Origin: Cheiracanthium punctorium
Taxonomy: Eukaryota > Arthropoda > Arachnida > Araneae > Cheiracanthiidae
Length of the DNA stretch: 64,000 nucleotides
NCBI GenBank assembly: GCA_038373885.1
Contig: JAWZYV010018244.1
Coordinates: 744,001-808,000, forward strand
Direction: 5' to 3'
Each line of letters opens with the position of its first letter. Positions within the stretch are counted from its first letter, which is position 1. The notes under the pieces are model-generated. The model was not told the origin of the DNA and did no database searches. It saw only the letters and a list, made by a program, of their open reading frames with translations. The translations under genes and the position numbers were made by a program. Of this stretch, positions 44,220-57,160 are shown piece after piece.

Positions 44220-45655
44220 TATATCTATTTACTATCAAAAATACATGAAATATCAGTTTTTAACTTATACACTTTATAGGGGTCGATGTTCTTTTCTTTC
44301 CAGAAATTTATATCTTCCCTTTCTCCCAATTTTAAGTGTAGATTCTTGTTTCTTTTCGAAGTTTTTTAAGACACAATATTAAACCAATTTCGGTAACAGT
44401 ACAAAGTTCAATTTAAAGTTGGAAAGAACAGAGGAATTCATCAAATTTACTGTTTGTATTCGTAAGCGATGAAAATAACGTTATTTTATTCAAAAGGAAC
44501 AAGTATTACAAGTTGATAATAGTAACTACAATACTTTTAAAAGGTTTTTTCCACCATTTTTACCAGCGTGTTTTTTTTAAAAATTTATTTCTTTAAATCA
44601 ATGTTACACAATATGGAGTGTAAATCCCATGTGATTTTTTCTAAGCAAAATTCAATTATAACCCAATGAAAATGAAAAATCTTTTATGCATACTAATATT
44701 CAAATAGGTTGCATATAAATATTAGATAAGATAAATTTTGAAATTTCTTTACTTTGATCAAAGATAATTATGGGAGAGTACGAGTTCAAAGAAAATGAAA
44801 AATGTAAAAAAGCGAAAGAATAAATATAAAATGAAGCTTACTTTCTATTTCATTATTACTATGATTATTTTTACTGTGAAATCATTATTTAGAAATAACA
44901 CTACTACTTGGAAAAAAGCTTAAGTTGAATTATTTGACTCATTTCAAAATAATCAACACATTCTAAACCATATTTGAAATGTATTACCTTTTACGAGACT
45001 TTTCACCTTTTCAATAATTCACCCATGATTGCAGATTTTCTTTTTTAATAGCTCAAACAACTGCAATTGAAGTCGAAGAAATGGCAGTCCAGATCATTAG
45101 AAATTTATAATCAATTGACCTAGTGATAGACTTAGGTCAAACGATTAGAAATTTTCGCATTATGTTTGAAAGTTGCATCCATAACTTAGATTTCAATTAG
45201 AAATTAGGTAAAACACCCATTAGTACTTTTTAAAAATCTCTAACAAAACTTTTGAATGACTTTTCGCTCCACAGATTTTACGAGAGTGTTCGTTGCAAAT
45301 GCAACAAGATTTTTGTGTTCTCTCATCCAAAGCAATTTAGTGCCGACCGATATATAATGGCTCTAGGTTAAAATTATGCAAAGAGAGAAAGGGAGTAGTT
45401 CACGCCAGCAAACGTATATTTTACACCTTACTGTGAGCTTCGCAAAGTTTCTTCACATCCAAAGAAACTCGAGACAAGAGAGTGCATGGTCACTGCCCAG
45501 GAACGAAATTTCTAGCACCTAAAGTGTATATCGCCGCGACAGCTCTACGCACTACAAACTGAATGCACGTTAATCACTTTCAGTCGGCAATTACACATTG
45601 CAATCAAGCGAAAATCGTCGCGTGATAGCATTTTTCTTTAAACCAGAGTTTTCCG
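44220..45655. other. AT-rich stretch, nothing recognised
   Basis: A short hairpin-like TTGACCTAG...CTTAGGTCAA lies near 45115. Otherwise no features. Confidence 0.5.
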
Positions 45656-45659
45656 AACA

Positions 45660-46060
45660 TTACTCAAATTTGTTGGAGACGTTGGTTGTGCGGTTCGACA
45701 ATCAACGTTCGACAACTAAACCAATCAGATGTCTAGACGAAGTCATCATCTTTTTCTAAGATGGCTGCCTCTTCCAGTACCTTTGGAGAGTAAAAATAAA
45801 AGTGGATTTTATCAATGAAATTATGTTGAAAAATTGCATATAAAACATCAAAATGCTAGTTATAATAAGCAAAATATAAAGAAACCAGCCAACTTTTGGA
45901 AGCAAGGTGTTGTGGTTATATTATAGAATATTTATTTCGTCACAAGAAAAAGTGATCACGTCACCTAACTGACAACTGATGGACTGACCAATCACCCACC
46001 TTCTTACCAAATCGATTTTACTACCATGGAACCTCCTGCCAGTGTGTTTTGTAATTTCCA
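45660..46060. repeat. Possible degraded inverted-repeat element
   Basis: CCAATCAGATGTCTAGACGA then AGTCATCATCTTTTTCT (about 45720) is an approximate inverted match of sequence near 45950-46000 (AAAAAGTGATCACGTCACCT). The arms are about 40 bp with gaps. No target duplication, so low confidence. Confidence 0.3.
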
Positions 46061-47127
46061 AAATACCGAAAGGCACTGACATTCAGACGACGCAGAACGA
46101 TCGCTTGAATATCAGTGCTCCTCAGAAGTTTCTGAGAAGACTTTCGAAACCATGCATTAGTCTTGTATGCCCTCTGCATGTAATATGAGTGCCATCTTCG
46201 ATTAAATATCGAAGTTACAACCTTTCGATCACCAGCTATAGATGTACTAACGAATGGGCTACCAAGGTTCTACATTAGAATGTTTGTAACTGACCTCTGG
46301 AAAACTCCACACTTTGTATAAAAGCGGAAAGAAAGGCGCTGCGCGAGAATATAGACATCAAAGTCTCACGTTTCTTTTATGTTTAAAATTTTACGTAAAA
46401 TAGAGGTATGCATTTTTCTGTTAAGAAATCTATATAGATTCATAAAGAGTAAAATGGTGGTTTTATTCATTAGCCGCTTCAAACGGCGTAATGGCGAAAA
46501 TTTCCCTTTTATGAATATTGTCTTTTCGGATTGGTCTTTGAATGAACAAGAATGAAAAGATCAATGCCAGTATAGAAAGCAGGGAAAAGAAGGGGAATCG
46601 CCTTTGTTACGTCTTTGCAAGAAGGCGAGAAATCAAGGAAAAATGGAACACACACACACATTTATAAGTGAGCCGAATTTACTATTCCGCGTATATGAGT
46701 TATGTTTTGAAGGTCTTTACACTATGAAGAATTCGAAAGAAATTCTGAAAAAATACCTAAATATATGTTCACAGGGGATTCTTCAAACAAGCTCTTTGAA
46801 GGAGAAAAGTGAAAAAGCGACAACAGCCTGTAGAGGGGGGGTCATTCTTCTGAAAATATACAACTTTAAACTCCCAGTTAACAACAGACTTCTGCTATGT
46901 TTCACTAGAAAAAGAAGCATTTCCGAAACTACGCAGGCATCTGATGAAAGTGCTCTCGCCGTTGCTCACTGCTCTATACTGCATTATGCGGGGCAAGGAA
47001 ATTTGAACTTTTGAGAAGTTTTAAATTTTAAAGAAAAGAAGTGCCGTAAGCGCTTTAAAAAGTTTAAACAGAGCATATTATTATGAAGCCGTTCTTTGAG
47101 CTTCAAAGAGTTACATTTCCGTTAAGA
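46061..47127. other. Unassigned stretch with a 136-codon open frame
   Basis: The plus-strand frame 46604-47014 has no recognised domain, no signal peptide and no similarity I can name. Without splice context or a homologue I treat it as chance. Confidence 0.4.
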
Positions 47128-47135
47128 ATTGTTGG

Positions 47136-47279
47136 CAGTGCCGCAACTAACGTGTTTGTCACCAGGGGCAAAGCTTAATTTTGCACCCCTCTCAGCCCAG
47201 CTTCCGGAGCAAACTTTAATTTTGGCAAAACTTTCTTTGGAACTATTAGGATTTTGGTGCCCCTATAGTTGTGGACCTG
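47136..47279. mobile_element. Small hAT-like MITE
   Basis: Ends CAGTGCCGCAACTAACGTG and, reverse complemented, CAGGTCCACAACTATAGGGG. Flanks ATTGTTGG (47128-47135) and ATGGTTGG (47280-47287) match at 7 of 8. 144 bp, non-coding. Confidence 0.7.
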
Positions 47280-47287
47280 ATGGTTGG

Positions 47288-50089
47288 ACACGAAGTAAGC
47301 TATACTGAACTGAGTATTTACATGACTAAGCACCGCTAAGTTATATCAGATACAGTCGTCAAGAACTTCCAGAAGCTGAGCATCTGGTTCAGGAAACCAG
47401 AACTGTCAAAGACTACCATACATAGGCGGCACGTTAAATCCGTGTGTTCTTAACACATCAAGTTTTGCAGCCAATTTGGGCTCCATTTTCAGTGAATGCA
47501 GTCCACTATTAGAATTTTAAAGAAACGAGGAGACAGAATTGCGATCGCATCAACGTCACTTCACATTGTTTGTCGGGCTACCTATTTTCTCACTTTCAGG
47601 TTTTCTTTGATTCGATATACAAACGCTAGCTGTTTCTCTAAAATTAGAAAATTATTTTCGGAGCGAACAGAAATAGCTCTAAATAACTTTGGAGTTGTAA
47701 GCTACCATTTTCTTGACACATTGAAAAGATAATCTTCAAAAACATGAAATTTTTTTAAAGTGATTTTTAGAAAAAGTGTATTAAAGATAACGAGTATCAT
47801 TGCATTTGTACTTATCTCAAAGCATGGATATAGACTTTCGTTTCAAGTAACATAAATTGTAATCCTTAATAAAATAGAATAAAATAAAATAAAATTAGTG
47901 TTTTCTTTTTCTTCTCTCACATTTAAAAAATTTAAAAAATTTTCTTAAAAATTAATCCCACTCTGAGCATTAAGAATTAGGGAATATTTTAAAATAAAAC
48001 TACAATGAGAAAGTAACAATGTAATGAAATACGTTAATATTACAGAAAAAGAAAAATTCAAACAGATTACACAATATTATCCATTTTTACAAAATCTGCA
48101 TTTGTTAGAAATCTCCTTTAAAGTTAGTTTCTAATTATTGCATGCATTTAGAAAGCCATTATGTTTTCATATTTTTCATTTTGCTAAAGTGCAAAAGAAA
48201 ATTTGTAATCACTGCGAATGACAAAAAAAAAGTTGGTTAATCAAAGTGCTTAAAACTTTTTAAGATCCAGCACATGCTAATGAATGTTCTTTGACTACAT
48301 CATATTTGACTAATAATTTTCAAAAATTATGCGTTCATCTAAATGTCATTTTTTCTTAGATCGACTTTAATGCTATAAAGGATTTTTGCGTAAATCTTAA
48401 GAATATACTAGATTTTTCGCTCAAGATAATGCAATGCTTATTTCTTTCATAAGCTATAAGCTTAGTGTCGGCATGTTTGACATTAATTAGTTAGTTTTTT
48501 AAGTAAGATATCAATGGAAAGATAGATTTCATTTGAAAACTTGAAAGCATATGATAATTTTTTAAAAATAATTTAAAAGATAAGTTTGCACACCATTTTA
48601 ATGACGGAATTAGAAAATTATTAACTCCTGATGCATTGTTAAAAAAAAAAATAAAAACCTCCTGACCACGACCATGACCACGACTGACAGTCACGACTTG
48701 AGTTAGCACAAAGCATTCTTTGGACAGGAATCACCCGTCAGTGTATCGTGTGTTATAAAATAGAAAACTACGATCTCACAATTACACGAGTACTTGCTTT
48801 TACAGTTCTAGAACTATAGTACGCACTTTGAAGTGTACACTTATTCAGAACAATTTGCTGGGATCCAAAAGTGGGCTATCTCACTCTAAGCGTTTGTAGA
48901 TCATCAAAAGAGATTTCTTTTATTTTACTCTAATTTCTCTCCAGACATCTTGTTTTCTCTTTTTGGAATAATTAAAATACGTCAGTTGCAAAGTGTTAGG
49001 TCAATCATTTTAGGAAAACTGATATTCGAAATTATCGCAATTTTTACACATAAATGGATCTTAAATCCTAACAGAATTGGGTACATATATTAGAAATGAA
49101 AGATACTTAACATAAAATAAACATACATTAACATAAAAATTAAGTATAACTGAACATCTCTTGTTTCATCTTATACCGCTTTAAGAAGAATTATACAATT
49201 TATTTCTGCCAAGGAACAATGGCAAGCATGTACTGTCCTTCGCTATACACGCTTTTCTACAATTATATCAGCAAAATTTGAAGGCATTCACTAGAAATTA
49301 AGGATTCATTGACATCATTGATAACATGCCATCAATCATCGATGATATTTCGTGAATTGACAAGGATCAAAGCTAGGTCTTTTATTGTTTAGGGGTTTTT
49401 ACTGGGAATCGCATTCTTCATCAGAAACCAACAGTGCTCAATAGAGATGATTCAAAATTGTTAGAAGGCCATGATTGATTCTTTATACTGTTTAGCTAGA
49501 TGTTTTTTAATCGAAACAGAAGTATATTTAAATTTAATCTGAATTAATTCTGTTATAATGAAAAATTTTCAAGAGAAGCAAAATCTACGAAAATTCTCAC
49601 CTTTATAGCTTGGCAGTATGGTGCAGTTTTTTTTAATAACAGTATGGTGTTCTAAACTGATCTCGAACAGCCCAAATGAACTGTGCTTTAGAATATCATT
49701 ATTTCTTTCAGCATTAAAAGCTTCGGTCAGAAAGAACAGGGCAACATTTGCTGAAAATGTTACCTTAGACCAGGGATGGCAAATCGCCTCTCTCACGCGT
49801 GTCAAAAAACGTCTTGAAACTATAGAAATTTACACCGTACGTGACTCTCTTTTCTTGGGAATTTGGAAGACCTTCAGATGTTCAAAATATTATGCGATAC
49901 ACATAATATGAAACAAAAACAAATTTTCATTTTTTTTAATTGTGATTCTTTAAACTATTAATATCAGGAAGAAAATAAATAGAGAAATTATCAAAATTAT
50001 GTGACAGTTGTTGTTCTCTTTCGAAAGACAATTTTTTATATGTGGTTCCATCAGACATCATCCACCTATCAGTAAATTCTGAAACATAA
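47288..50089. other. AT-rich region, nothing recognised
   Basis: AATAAAATAAAATAAAAT microsatellite near 47872-47896. A hAT-like left terminus CAGGGATGGCAAATCG at 49771 has no partner. No coding feature. Confidence 0.5.
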
Positions 50090-50696
50090 TAGTGTTCTAG
50101 AAAATTCCGCTTAGCTTTCGGGTCTTAAAAGTCCAGTACATATGGAAAGTTCTTATAAACAGTCCAGTTGACAGGACGTAACATAAATTTTGTTGGTCTT
50201 AAAAATTCGATGAGCAATCTGCAGTACTCATTTCACAGGAATTGACAAGAAGTAACTGAATTTATAACACTTCAGCTGATCGCAGAAGTATTTTCAGATA
50301 GTGTAATTTGCATGCAATAAAATCCTTCAACAGTATAAAGTTCAGGTGGAATTCTCGGCAAAAATCTCCCCTCAGTTGTTCCCCAGAATACAATAGTGAG
50401 GAACTCACAAATAGTTTTCAAAAATAGGCTTCTCAAAACAAGTGAGAAAGCATAGCTTAAAATACCGCAATACGAAACACAGCTTTTTAGCAGAACTACC
50501 GTTTCTCTGCTACAAACAGCTGGCAACAACCCTCTCTCTCTCTTTTATACTTTTGAAGCCTGTTTCGCGAGTGTCCTACATTACAGACCCAATTAATGTA
50601 TCGCGTCAAATATCGAAAAGTCTGGCGACTATTTGGCGAAGTATCGGCAAATTTGTCGCCAAATATAAGTCCCAAACTGAAGTGAGCTAAGCGATA
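50090..50696 (-). repeat. LTR-like repeat, copy B (inverted relative to copy A)
   Basis: The minus strand reads TATCGCTTAGCTCACTTCAG at its start, TATAAAAG (rc 50542-50549), AGAAGCCTATTTTTG, GGATTTTATTGCATG and TGTCAACTGGACTGTTTATA, in the same order as copy A at 469-1145 (TATCGCTTAGCTGACTTCAG, TATATAA, AGAAGCTTATTTTTG, GGATTTTATTGTATG, TGTCAACTGGACTGTTTACT). Overlapping frames (50272-50529 -, 50442-50690 +) are incidental. Confidence 0.6.
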
Positions 50697-51758
50697 TCGG
50701 GAATACTTGGAGAGAATGCCGATTTTCATGCAACAAAGTGCAAAAATTTAATTATTTGACGCGTAGAATACGAATATTAGTCTAAATTTAACCCCTGAAG
50801 AGCAGCCCCCCCCCCAAAAAAAAATTGTAACAGTAATATTCTGTGCACTCCGGTTGCATTTCGTAACATACTGAAAATGAATATTGCCTCATAGTTATTA
50901 GTTTAAGTCTCAGATTTATTAGTGAAAAAAAATCACTTCGTCCCACAGATGTAGTTATACTAATTCGCTTTTACTGACTGTAAAGAACATCAAACTTCAT
51001 AGTCAAGCATTGCTGCACTCGGAGGAACTAGCCCTAGCACATTTCGGGGGTACCCTGTACGGACATACCTTGTTGTTACACATAGTCACAGCGTACAAAT
51101 ATTTGTTGTGGTGTACATCAGAAACGGAGGTTAGGAGTCCTAAACCTCTTGTAAAAAAATTGATTACTTAAAGTCCACAAATTAAATTAACCTCACATCG
51201 ATGAATGCTCCATTCCTTTTGACCTTAATATGAAGTTTTTTTCTATTCTTGAATATACAGTATACAAACAAATACTTTTGCATGGTGGCATATGTTGTGA
51301 AAGTGCAACTTTTTTATTGTCATTGGTGCTTTTTATGCTACTATTTTTAGAATTTTAACTACTTTTATCATTTTGTACGGCCTGAAACTTGGGGGTCCTA
51401 GGCTTAGGCCTAGTTGGACTGGTAATCAGGCCATGGTCAAGAGAGTATTTTACTGAGAGCGGTCTGATTTAGAACAGAATTCAGACAGCTGTCTTCTAGT
51501 TGTTTGACAACTCGCAAGAAGCTAGAGTCATTCTTTAAGCTTGTTTCTATCATCCCCATGATTTCTTGAGACAAAACCTTTTCAGATGGATATCTTCTTT
51601 TGCAGATGGTATTCCCGACTTACAGTTTTATTTGAGGAAAAATGAGCAGCTATGGATCCCTATTTAAATCCATAGTGTTTACTGCGCGAAAAAGCTTTGT
51701 TATGCCGAAGTTCTGCAGAAAAAAAATATTATTTTAAGGAAAAAAATCTGAGAATATC
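50697..51758. other. Unassigned stretch
   Basis: C run at 50806-50815 followed by A run. GGCCTAGTTGGACTGGTAAT at about 51410 resembles the right end of a GC-rich hAT element, but the left end was not found. Confidence 0.45.
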
Positions 51759-51938
51759 CAGAGCCCGATTAGGGCCAGCAAGGGCCCCGGGCATTGATGA
51801 ATTTGGAGGCCCCTATCTATGAGATTTTTAAAAAAAATTTCATAAAATTTTGATATAAAAAGGAGTATTTCAGAACAACATTTGAAATTGGGGGCCCTGG
51901 GCAAAGTCCCGATTTGCCCATGCGATAATAAGACTCTG
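51759..51938. mobile_element. hAT MITE with near-perfect 8-bp duplication
   Basis: CAGAGCCCGATTAGGGCCAG at the left; reverse-complemented right end CAGAGTCTTATTATCGCATG. Flanks AGAATATC (51751-51758) and AGAGTATC (51939-51946), 7 of 8. The G/C-rich inner ends (GGGCCCCGGGCA and GGGGCCCTGGGCA) face each other. Confidence 0.8.
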
Positions 51939-51946
51939 AGAGTATC

Positions 51947-52529
51947 TCCCAATAAAATAATGCATTGGAACAGCTTCCAGTAGGCAAGCTTCGACAGAAG
52001 TTGTTTTTACGACTGAAATTAAGTTTTATTTCATTGCGAGTGATTTTATGATTCGTTCTGCAGAGGTTTTATAATTTGCTCATCAATTTCTCTACATTTG
52101 GTTGGATTCCCATAGGACCGGACAATTTGAAACGCGACTACTAATTTTTTAAAGGAGTTTCTTTATACGTTTACAATAAAAAGTCAATTTGCAGTACTAT
52201 ATTTTATACTGTGAAAAATTATCCCACATTGCATGTAAAATGTATATCATGTATATCCTATCGTTTTATTTTTAAAGCTAAAATTTGTTTATGCTGCACA
52301 ACATGATAGTTTGAAATATAATTGTTTACCTATTTCATCTTGTTTTAAGCATGTATACCTGGGACGTGGCGAGAAAAAAAAATTCAGGCGATGCTCAAAA
52401 GTGAAACAGGTAGAATTTCTCACAAAAATGCTTGATTTATTGACATTCAATTAACAAAAATGGGTTTTCCAGGCCCCTATGGCACCCTCCCCAAATGCGT
52501 CCCTGATTTGTACAACAATATCCAGACCC
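51947..52529. other. AT-rich stretch
   Basis: GGCCCCTATGGCACCCTCCC near 52470 may be a fragment of another GC-rich MITE. Nothing complete. Confidence 0.4.
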
Positions 52530-52790
52530 CAGTGCAATCTCGAGGGGCGTGCGGGGCCCCAGGCGAAGCGCAAGAGCGTGACCTCTTTTTTATCATGTCT
52601 TATGTAAGTTACTAATAGCACTGCTAGTACATATTAGTTTTAATTTCTCTGCTTTTTTCGGGATATATCGCAACCATCTACCAAGCTCGGTCTAATGTGA
52701 TAGAAAAGAAAATGGCCCAGGAGCGGGGCCTCTTTAAGTGTAGGGCCTTAGGCGATCGCCTACATTCACATTCCCCTTGGGACGGCCCTG
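52530..52790. mobile_element. hAT-like MITE with CAGACCC direct flanks
   Basis: CAGTGCAATCTCGAGGGGCG at the left; reverse-complemented right end CAGGGCCGTCCCAAGGGGAA. CAGACCC occurs directly outside both ends (52523-52529, 52791-52797). Only 7 bp match, so the duplication length is uncertain. A GGCGATCGCC palindrome lies near the right end. Confidence 0.65.
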
Positions 52791-52797
52791 CAGACCC

Positions 52798-54099
52798 GTC
52801 TTTTTTTTTAAACACAAGTTCAATACTGTTTTATCTTAGTGCCTAGTATACATTTCAAAATTCCTTGAACAGACAACCGAATTTTAGTGTTTCATGTTTC
52901 ATACATGGATAATCTAGTCAAATGAACGTAAAAACCTTTTTCGCTACTAATACATTAGCTGGGCTACATTTCAGCATCTAAAAATGATGCGATATTTATA
53001 GACTATTTTAGATAGTTTCATAAAATATGTTAGAAAATAACGTTGAATAAAATATAAAGACTATTAAAATACTAGAGTATTATATTAATAAGTGATGAGG
53101 TAATTAAAATATTGAATTAAAAACAATAAGATAAATTTATCAAGATATTTATTTGAATGAATAATGAAAATTAAACTATGCACCTCTGAAAAGTAAAGAC
53201 GCTACTTTAAATATAAAATCATGAATTATTCTTGAAATGTATTTGTTTTCAAGACTTTACTTAAAACACTTCAAATAGAAATAAGCTGAAAGAGCTTTAG
53301 AAAGTCAAATATTTATGATCTTTTTATTAAAAGCTCTTGAGAGTTGATTATTTCAAGGAAACCTTTTCTAGCACTTAATTCCTTCAGAATTTTCATAAAT
53401 AGTTTACAAACTCTTTAAAAAGAATTTACAAAAATGTGAAGTAAGTTTTTTATTTACTTAAAGTAATAATATCTTTTAAAGGTATATTATTTTCGTGTCA
53501 TTTTAAGGCGCTGAAAGTAAAAGTCAGTTATCACACTTTTTAGAGATATTAATTAGTTTTAACCTAAAATAAAATGAAATTCACATTTATAAATGATGCC
53601 TTACTCACAAAAAACTTTATTAACTGAAAATCTATTTAATTTTAAAAAAATCTAATTAATTTGGCATTTTTTAAGTGCTTGAGCTAATTACTAATTTCAT
53701 TCATTATAGTAGTCACTTTTGACTGCAGATGACGTATTTTCCATCGAACTTTTTTCCTCTCCCCATACTTTTTACGCTTTAGAATAATTAATAACTAGTG
53801 TTCCCCTTCCACCTCTTTTCCCTTTACTTATATTTTCTTCAGAGTTTCATGATGAATTTTCAATCATATTTTATTGTGGAGCAAACAGAAATTTATTAAA
53901 CTTACATTTCTTTCTTGTTTTAGTGAGTTGCTAATTTAATTTATTTAATTTATATTAGAAAATACTACTTTTTATATTTACTTCAACTGCGCAATTTAAT
54001 TTTTTTAAATTGCATTCTAAATTTGTTTTAAACTGATATATAAGTCATTTGTAAAGTAAACAAGAAGGATAAATCATGCATCGATTGTAAAAACACTTT
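52798..54099. other. AT-rich region, nothing recognised
   Basis: No repeat match, domain or paired TIRs were noticed. Confidence 0.55.
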
Positions 54100-54690
54100 A
54101 CGTCACAATAGTTCTTGAAGTATTGACGTCAAACTTGGCGAAATTTTGGGGATAACCTCAAAGCAGTTTTATATCATTAATAATGTAATTTTGCGAGACC
54201 CTGTGAAAATGCTTGAATTTTTAGTGACATCCTTTACATTAAGAGTAAACAGGTATAATCTTTTATATACTTATTGAATTGCGCTTGAAACGGGTTAATA
54301 TCGTTAAAGTGCTAAGACCTAAATGCGTTCGAATTCTTTTGAATCCTTCTGTAGAAGAATTATAAGTGATAGGTACAGATACTATTTTCAATTTAAAGAT
54401 ACATTTTGTGATCCTTTACATTAAAATATGGAAGAATTTTGTTTTTTCAAATAATTGAATATATCTGAAATACGCTATAAAATAACTACCCATAGAACGT
54501 AATGTATTTAAATTCTTTTGGGTGCTCCTGTAAAATAACTATAAATGCTACATAAACCATTTTCAATAAAGGACATAGAAATAACATATATAAATTTTGT
54601 ACTAATCGATGGATATTTTCGGCAGTTAGAGGGCAACAGAGGGATGAGGAAGATGTACAGACAGACAAACCATATTAAAAGTGGTTAATT
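54100..54690 (-). repeat. Dispersed repeat with ~175-182-bp period, copy 2
   Basis: Minus-strand counterpart of 30955-31375: GGTTTGTCTGTCTGTAC at its start, then TATATATGTTATTTCTATGT, GTAGCATTTATAGTTATTTT and ACAGGAGCACCCAAAAG. TCCTGTA-like blocks at 54525 and 54346, and CCTTTACATTA at 54414 and 54231, give periods of about 180 bp, so three units may be present. The frame 54486-54668 (-) contains VYVAFIVILQE. Confidence 0.7.
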
Positions 54691-55839
54691 TTACTTTTCC
54701 TTATCCTGTCTTCTTCAATTTTACCTGTGCAAGCAAACAGTAGGCACATCATTATTAGCTGTACCCAATATTTGAATCTAATAATTTACCAATACTTTTA
54801 TTACTTTTAGATCGATTTTTTTTTACATAAAAAATATTTCTGTAAATAATATTTATGATCCAACATTTTATGAAAATGATTTCAGCTTTAATGATGTTTC
54901 CTTTAAAGAATTTACTCGATAAATAACGCAGGGAAAATGTATCTTAATTTTAAAGGGAAAAAAATCGTCTGCTTAAAACTATAATTAACAACCAAATTAT
55001 TTTCAACTTTTTAAGATAGAATATGCGGAAAATTCCGTGATATACTTTTATTCTGCTAATAAATAACAAACACAAATTTAGGATTAATGAATCCAGTTCG
55101 GGGAAGGAAAAAGTACCTTTATGTAAATTTCATTTTTTGCTCCCTAAATTAAAGTAACGATTATCTCGTCTTTTGAACCTAACTTTTTATTTTTGTGAAT
55201 TTTAAGAAAATGAAGCCAAAGTCATAAATTTTGTTTCCCTAATAAAAAAGAATTTAATTTCCTTTCATGTCAAGCGAAAATGCCGCCATGTACTGATTAC
55301 AATATGAAAAAATTAAAGTTTTATTTCTTCTTCTCATCTGTTAGTGATAGCTTATTCATATGTTGCTGAATTGTTTATCTGTGCAATGAGATAAGCATTA
55401 GTTCTTTATGTTCTTTCATTTTCTTTCCCTGTTTTGTGCTTTATGTGTCACTAAGTATGTTATTCTGCTCTTGTAAGGTACAGTGATTTTTCCAGAGTAG
55501 TTTTTTTTAAACGCAATTTTATTTTAGAACGATTGCTTCATTTCTTTATAAGCAAAAAAGTAAACTTGATAATTCGCTTAAATGTTGCATTTGAAAGTCT
55601 TCTTTTTGATACACTTTTTTCTTGTATAAAGAGCATGAGTAAAGAATTTTTATAACTGTTTTGACTGTATTTGTATACGTAATGCCTGTTAAAATGGGCT
55701 GATACAAATAAAATTTTGTATGCAGGTTATTTAGGTCATGAAGAAGTTTACACCACATAAAAGTTCGCATTTTTATGATCACAAACTAATGCTAAGGGAT
55801 ATGAGTATGCTAATGAAGCATGCGATAAGAATCTTATTT
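54691..55839. other. AT-rich stretch, nothing recognised
   Basis: No element ends, tandem repeats or domains were seen. Confidence 0.55.
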
Positions 55840-56120
55840 GGGCGTTGTACAGATGTAATTTACGATATCTAATAATAATATCTTCCACTTAAGTAGGAAA
55901 TGTCTTTCAAAAGGATGAATGCTAAATTGCCTTTTGTGATTTTAATAAATGCACCAATGAAAGCGTGTAATAATTAGAGGGCGTCGTACAGATGTAATTT
56001 GCGATATTTAATAATAACTTTCTTCCATTTGTTTAGGAAATATCTTTCAAAAGGGTGAATGCTAAATTGCCTTATGTTATTTTAATATGTGAACCAATGA
56101 AATCTTGTAATGATAGAGGG
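55840..56120 (+). repeat. Tandem duplication, 139-bp unit, two full copies
   Basis: GGGCGTTGTACAGATGTAAT at 55840 recurs as GGGCGTCGTACAGATGTAAT at 55979. Both continue through CTTTCAAAAGG(A/G)TGAATGC and CACCAATGAAA/GAACCAATGAAA. The ~25 bp before unit 1 resemble the end of a further unit. Confidence 0.88.
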
Positions 56121-56489
56121 CTTTAAGACCGATTTAGAAATTTTAAGCTTTGTTGATAAAAGAATGGTTGGACCTCGTACCTTTGTTCGACCTTTAATTG
56201 AAGCAGCTCGAGCTTCTGAATTTCATTAGATGTTAACAGTCCTCCAGTTGCGTTTCCCATTGAATAAACTCTGCTATCGCACGTTCCACTCTTACAGCTA
56301 ATATGGTGAGGTCTCTGCAGTCGTCGAAATTCTGAGAGACCTTTTCTTTTACTTCATAGCTTTTGTTGCCAAAATTTTTTTTACATAATTTTAGCAAACG
56401 GTAAGCTGTAATCTAAGGGCATCTGTGTCATTGCTGCCATCCTGTTAGATTCATTTGGTAGAACACGCTCGTTCGTTTTTATCTAGGGA

Positions 56490-56662
56490 TGGACGCGAGA
56501 CGCGCGAGACGAGAAATAGGGCTGTCTCGTCTCGTCTCGCAGTGGTAAACCTCTGTCTTGTCTCGCGTCTCGTCTCGTCTCGCAAACACTTTGTCTCGTC
56601 TCGCACAGAAATTGCCTGCCTCGTCTCGCGCGAGACGCGAGACGTCTCGCGAGTCTCGCAAA
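56490..56662. repeat. (TCTCG)n / (GAGACG)n array with palindromes
   Basis: Dense GAGAC/GTCTC pentamers in both orientations, with palindromes such as TCTCGCGCGAGA and GCGAGACGTCTCGC near the right end. GC-rich in an AT-rich region. Opposing frames of 60-70 codons (56455-56667 +, 56479-56661 -) are products of the repeat. The same TGTCTCGTCTC core occurs in the 22.2-23.1 kb array. Confidence 0.85.
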
Positions 56663-57023
56663 ATTAAGGACTGCGAATTTTTACCATATTTTTAGTAAAA
56701 TTAATACTAGTTATTGAAAATTAATATTAACAATAGCAATTAGTTGCATATTGCCATATTAGTACATATATTAGTTACCATATTAACTCATATAGTTATT
56801 TGAAATGATAAAAATTCGGATTTAATCCGTATATATAATGTGACATGACACGGAAAACTTATTTATTTGAGTAACTGCGTAAATGCAATATTTATGGTTG
56901 ATGGGAGTTTCATTTGCTTTTGAAAATATATAAAGCTTTGAATTTTGTCAGATATGTTGCAAAACTCACGGACACATGTTGGGCAAATAAAATTTTGATC
57001 TAATTAAACGGCCCCAATGTACG

Positions 57024-57072
57024 GAATAGTGAATAATTATAGTGAGCGGAATAGTGAATAATTAAAGTGAAG
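57024..57072 (+). repeat. 24-bp direct duplication
   Basis: CGGAATAGTGAATAATTATA (about 57024) is repeated as CGGAATAGTGAATAATTAAA (about 57048). Confidence 0.8.
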
Positions 57073-57160
57073 CTTACTTATCCCCCCTCTCGTTTTAGTG
57101 TATGAGATATGGGTTTCATATTTAATCGGGGGAACCCGGGTTTAACCTGTTCATTTACAC

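Noticed and set aside
46604..47014. 136-codon open frame on the plus strand
   Set aside because: No recognisable domain and no supporting splice or promoter signals; length is compatible with chance in this many kilobases.
49771..49830. hAT terminus CAGGGATGGCAAATCG
   Set aside because: No inverted partner or duplication found within several kilobases.
56455..56667. Opposed 60-70-codon frames rich in Arg/Ser
   Set aside because: Direct translations of the GAGAC/GTCTC array, not genes.
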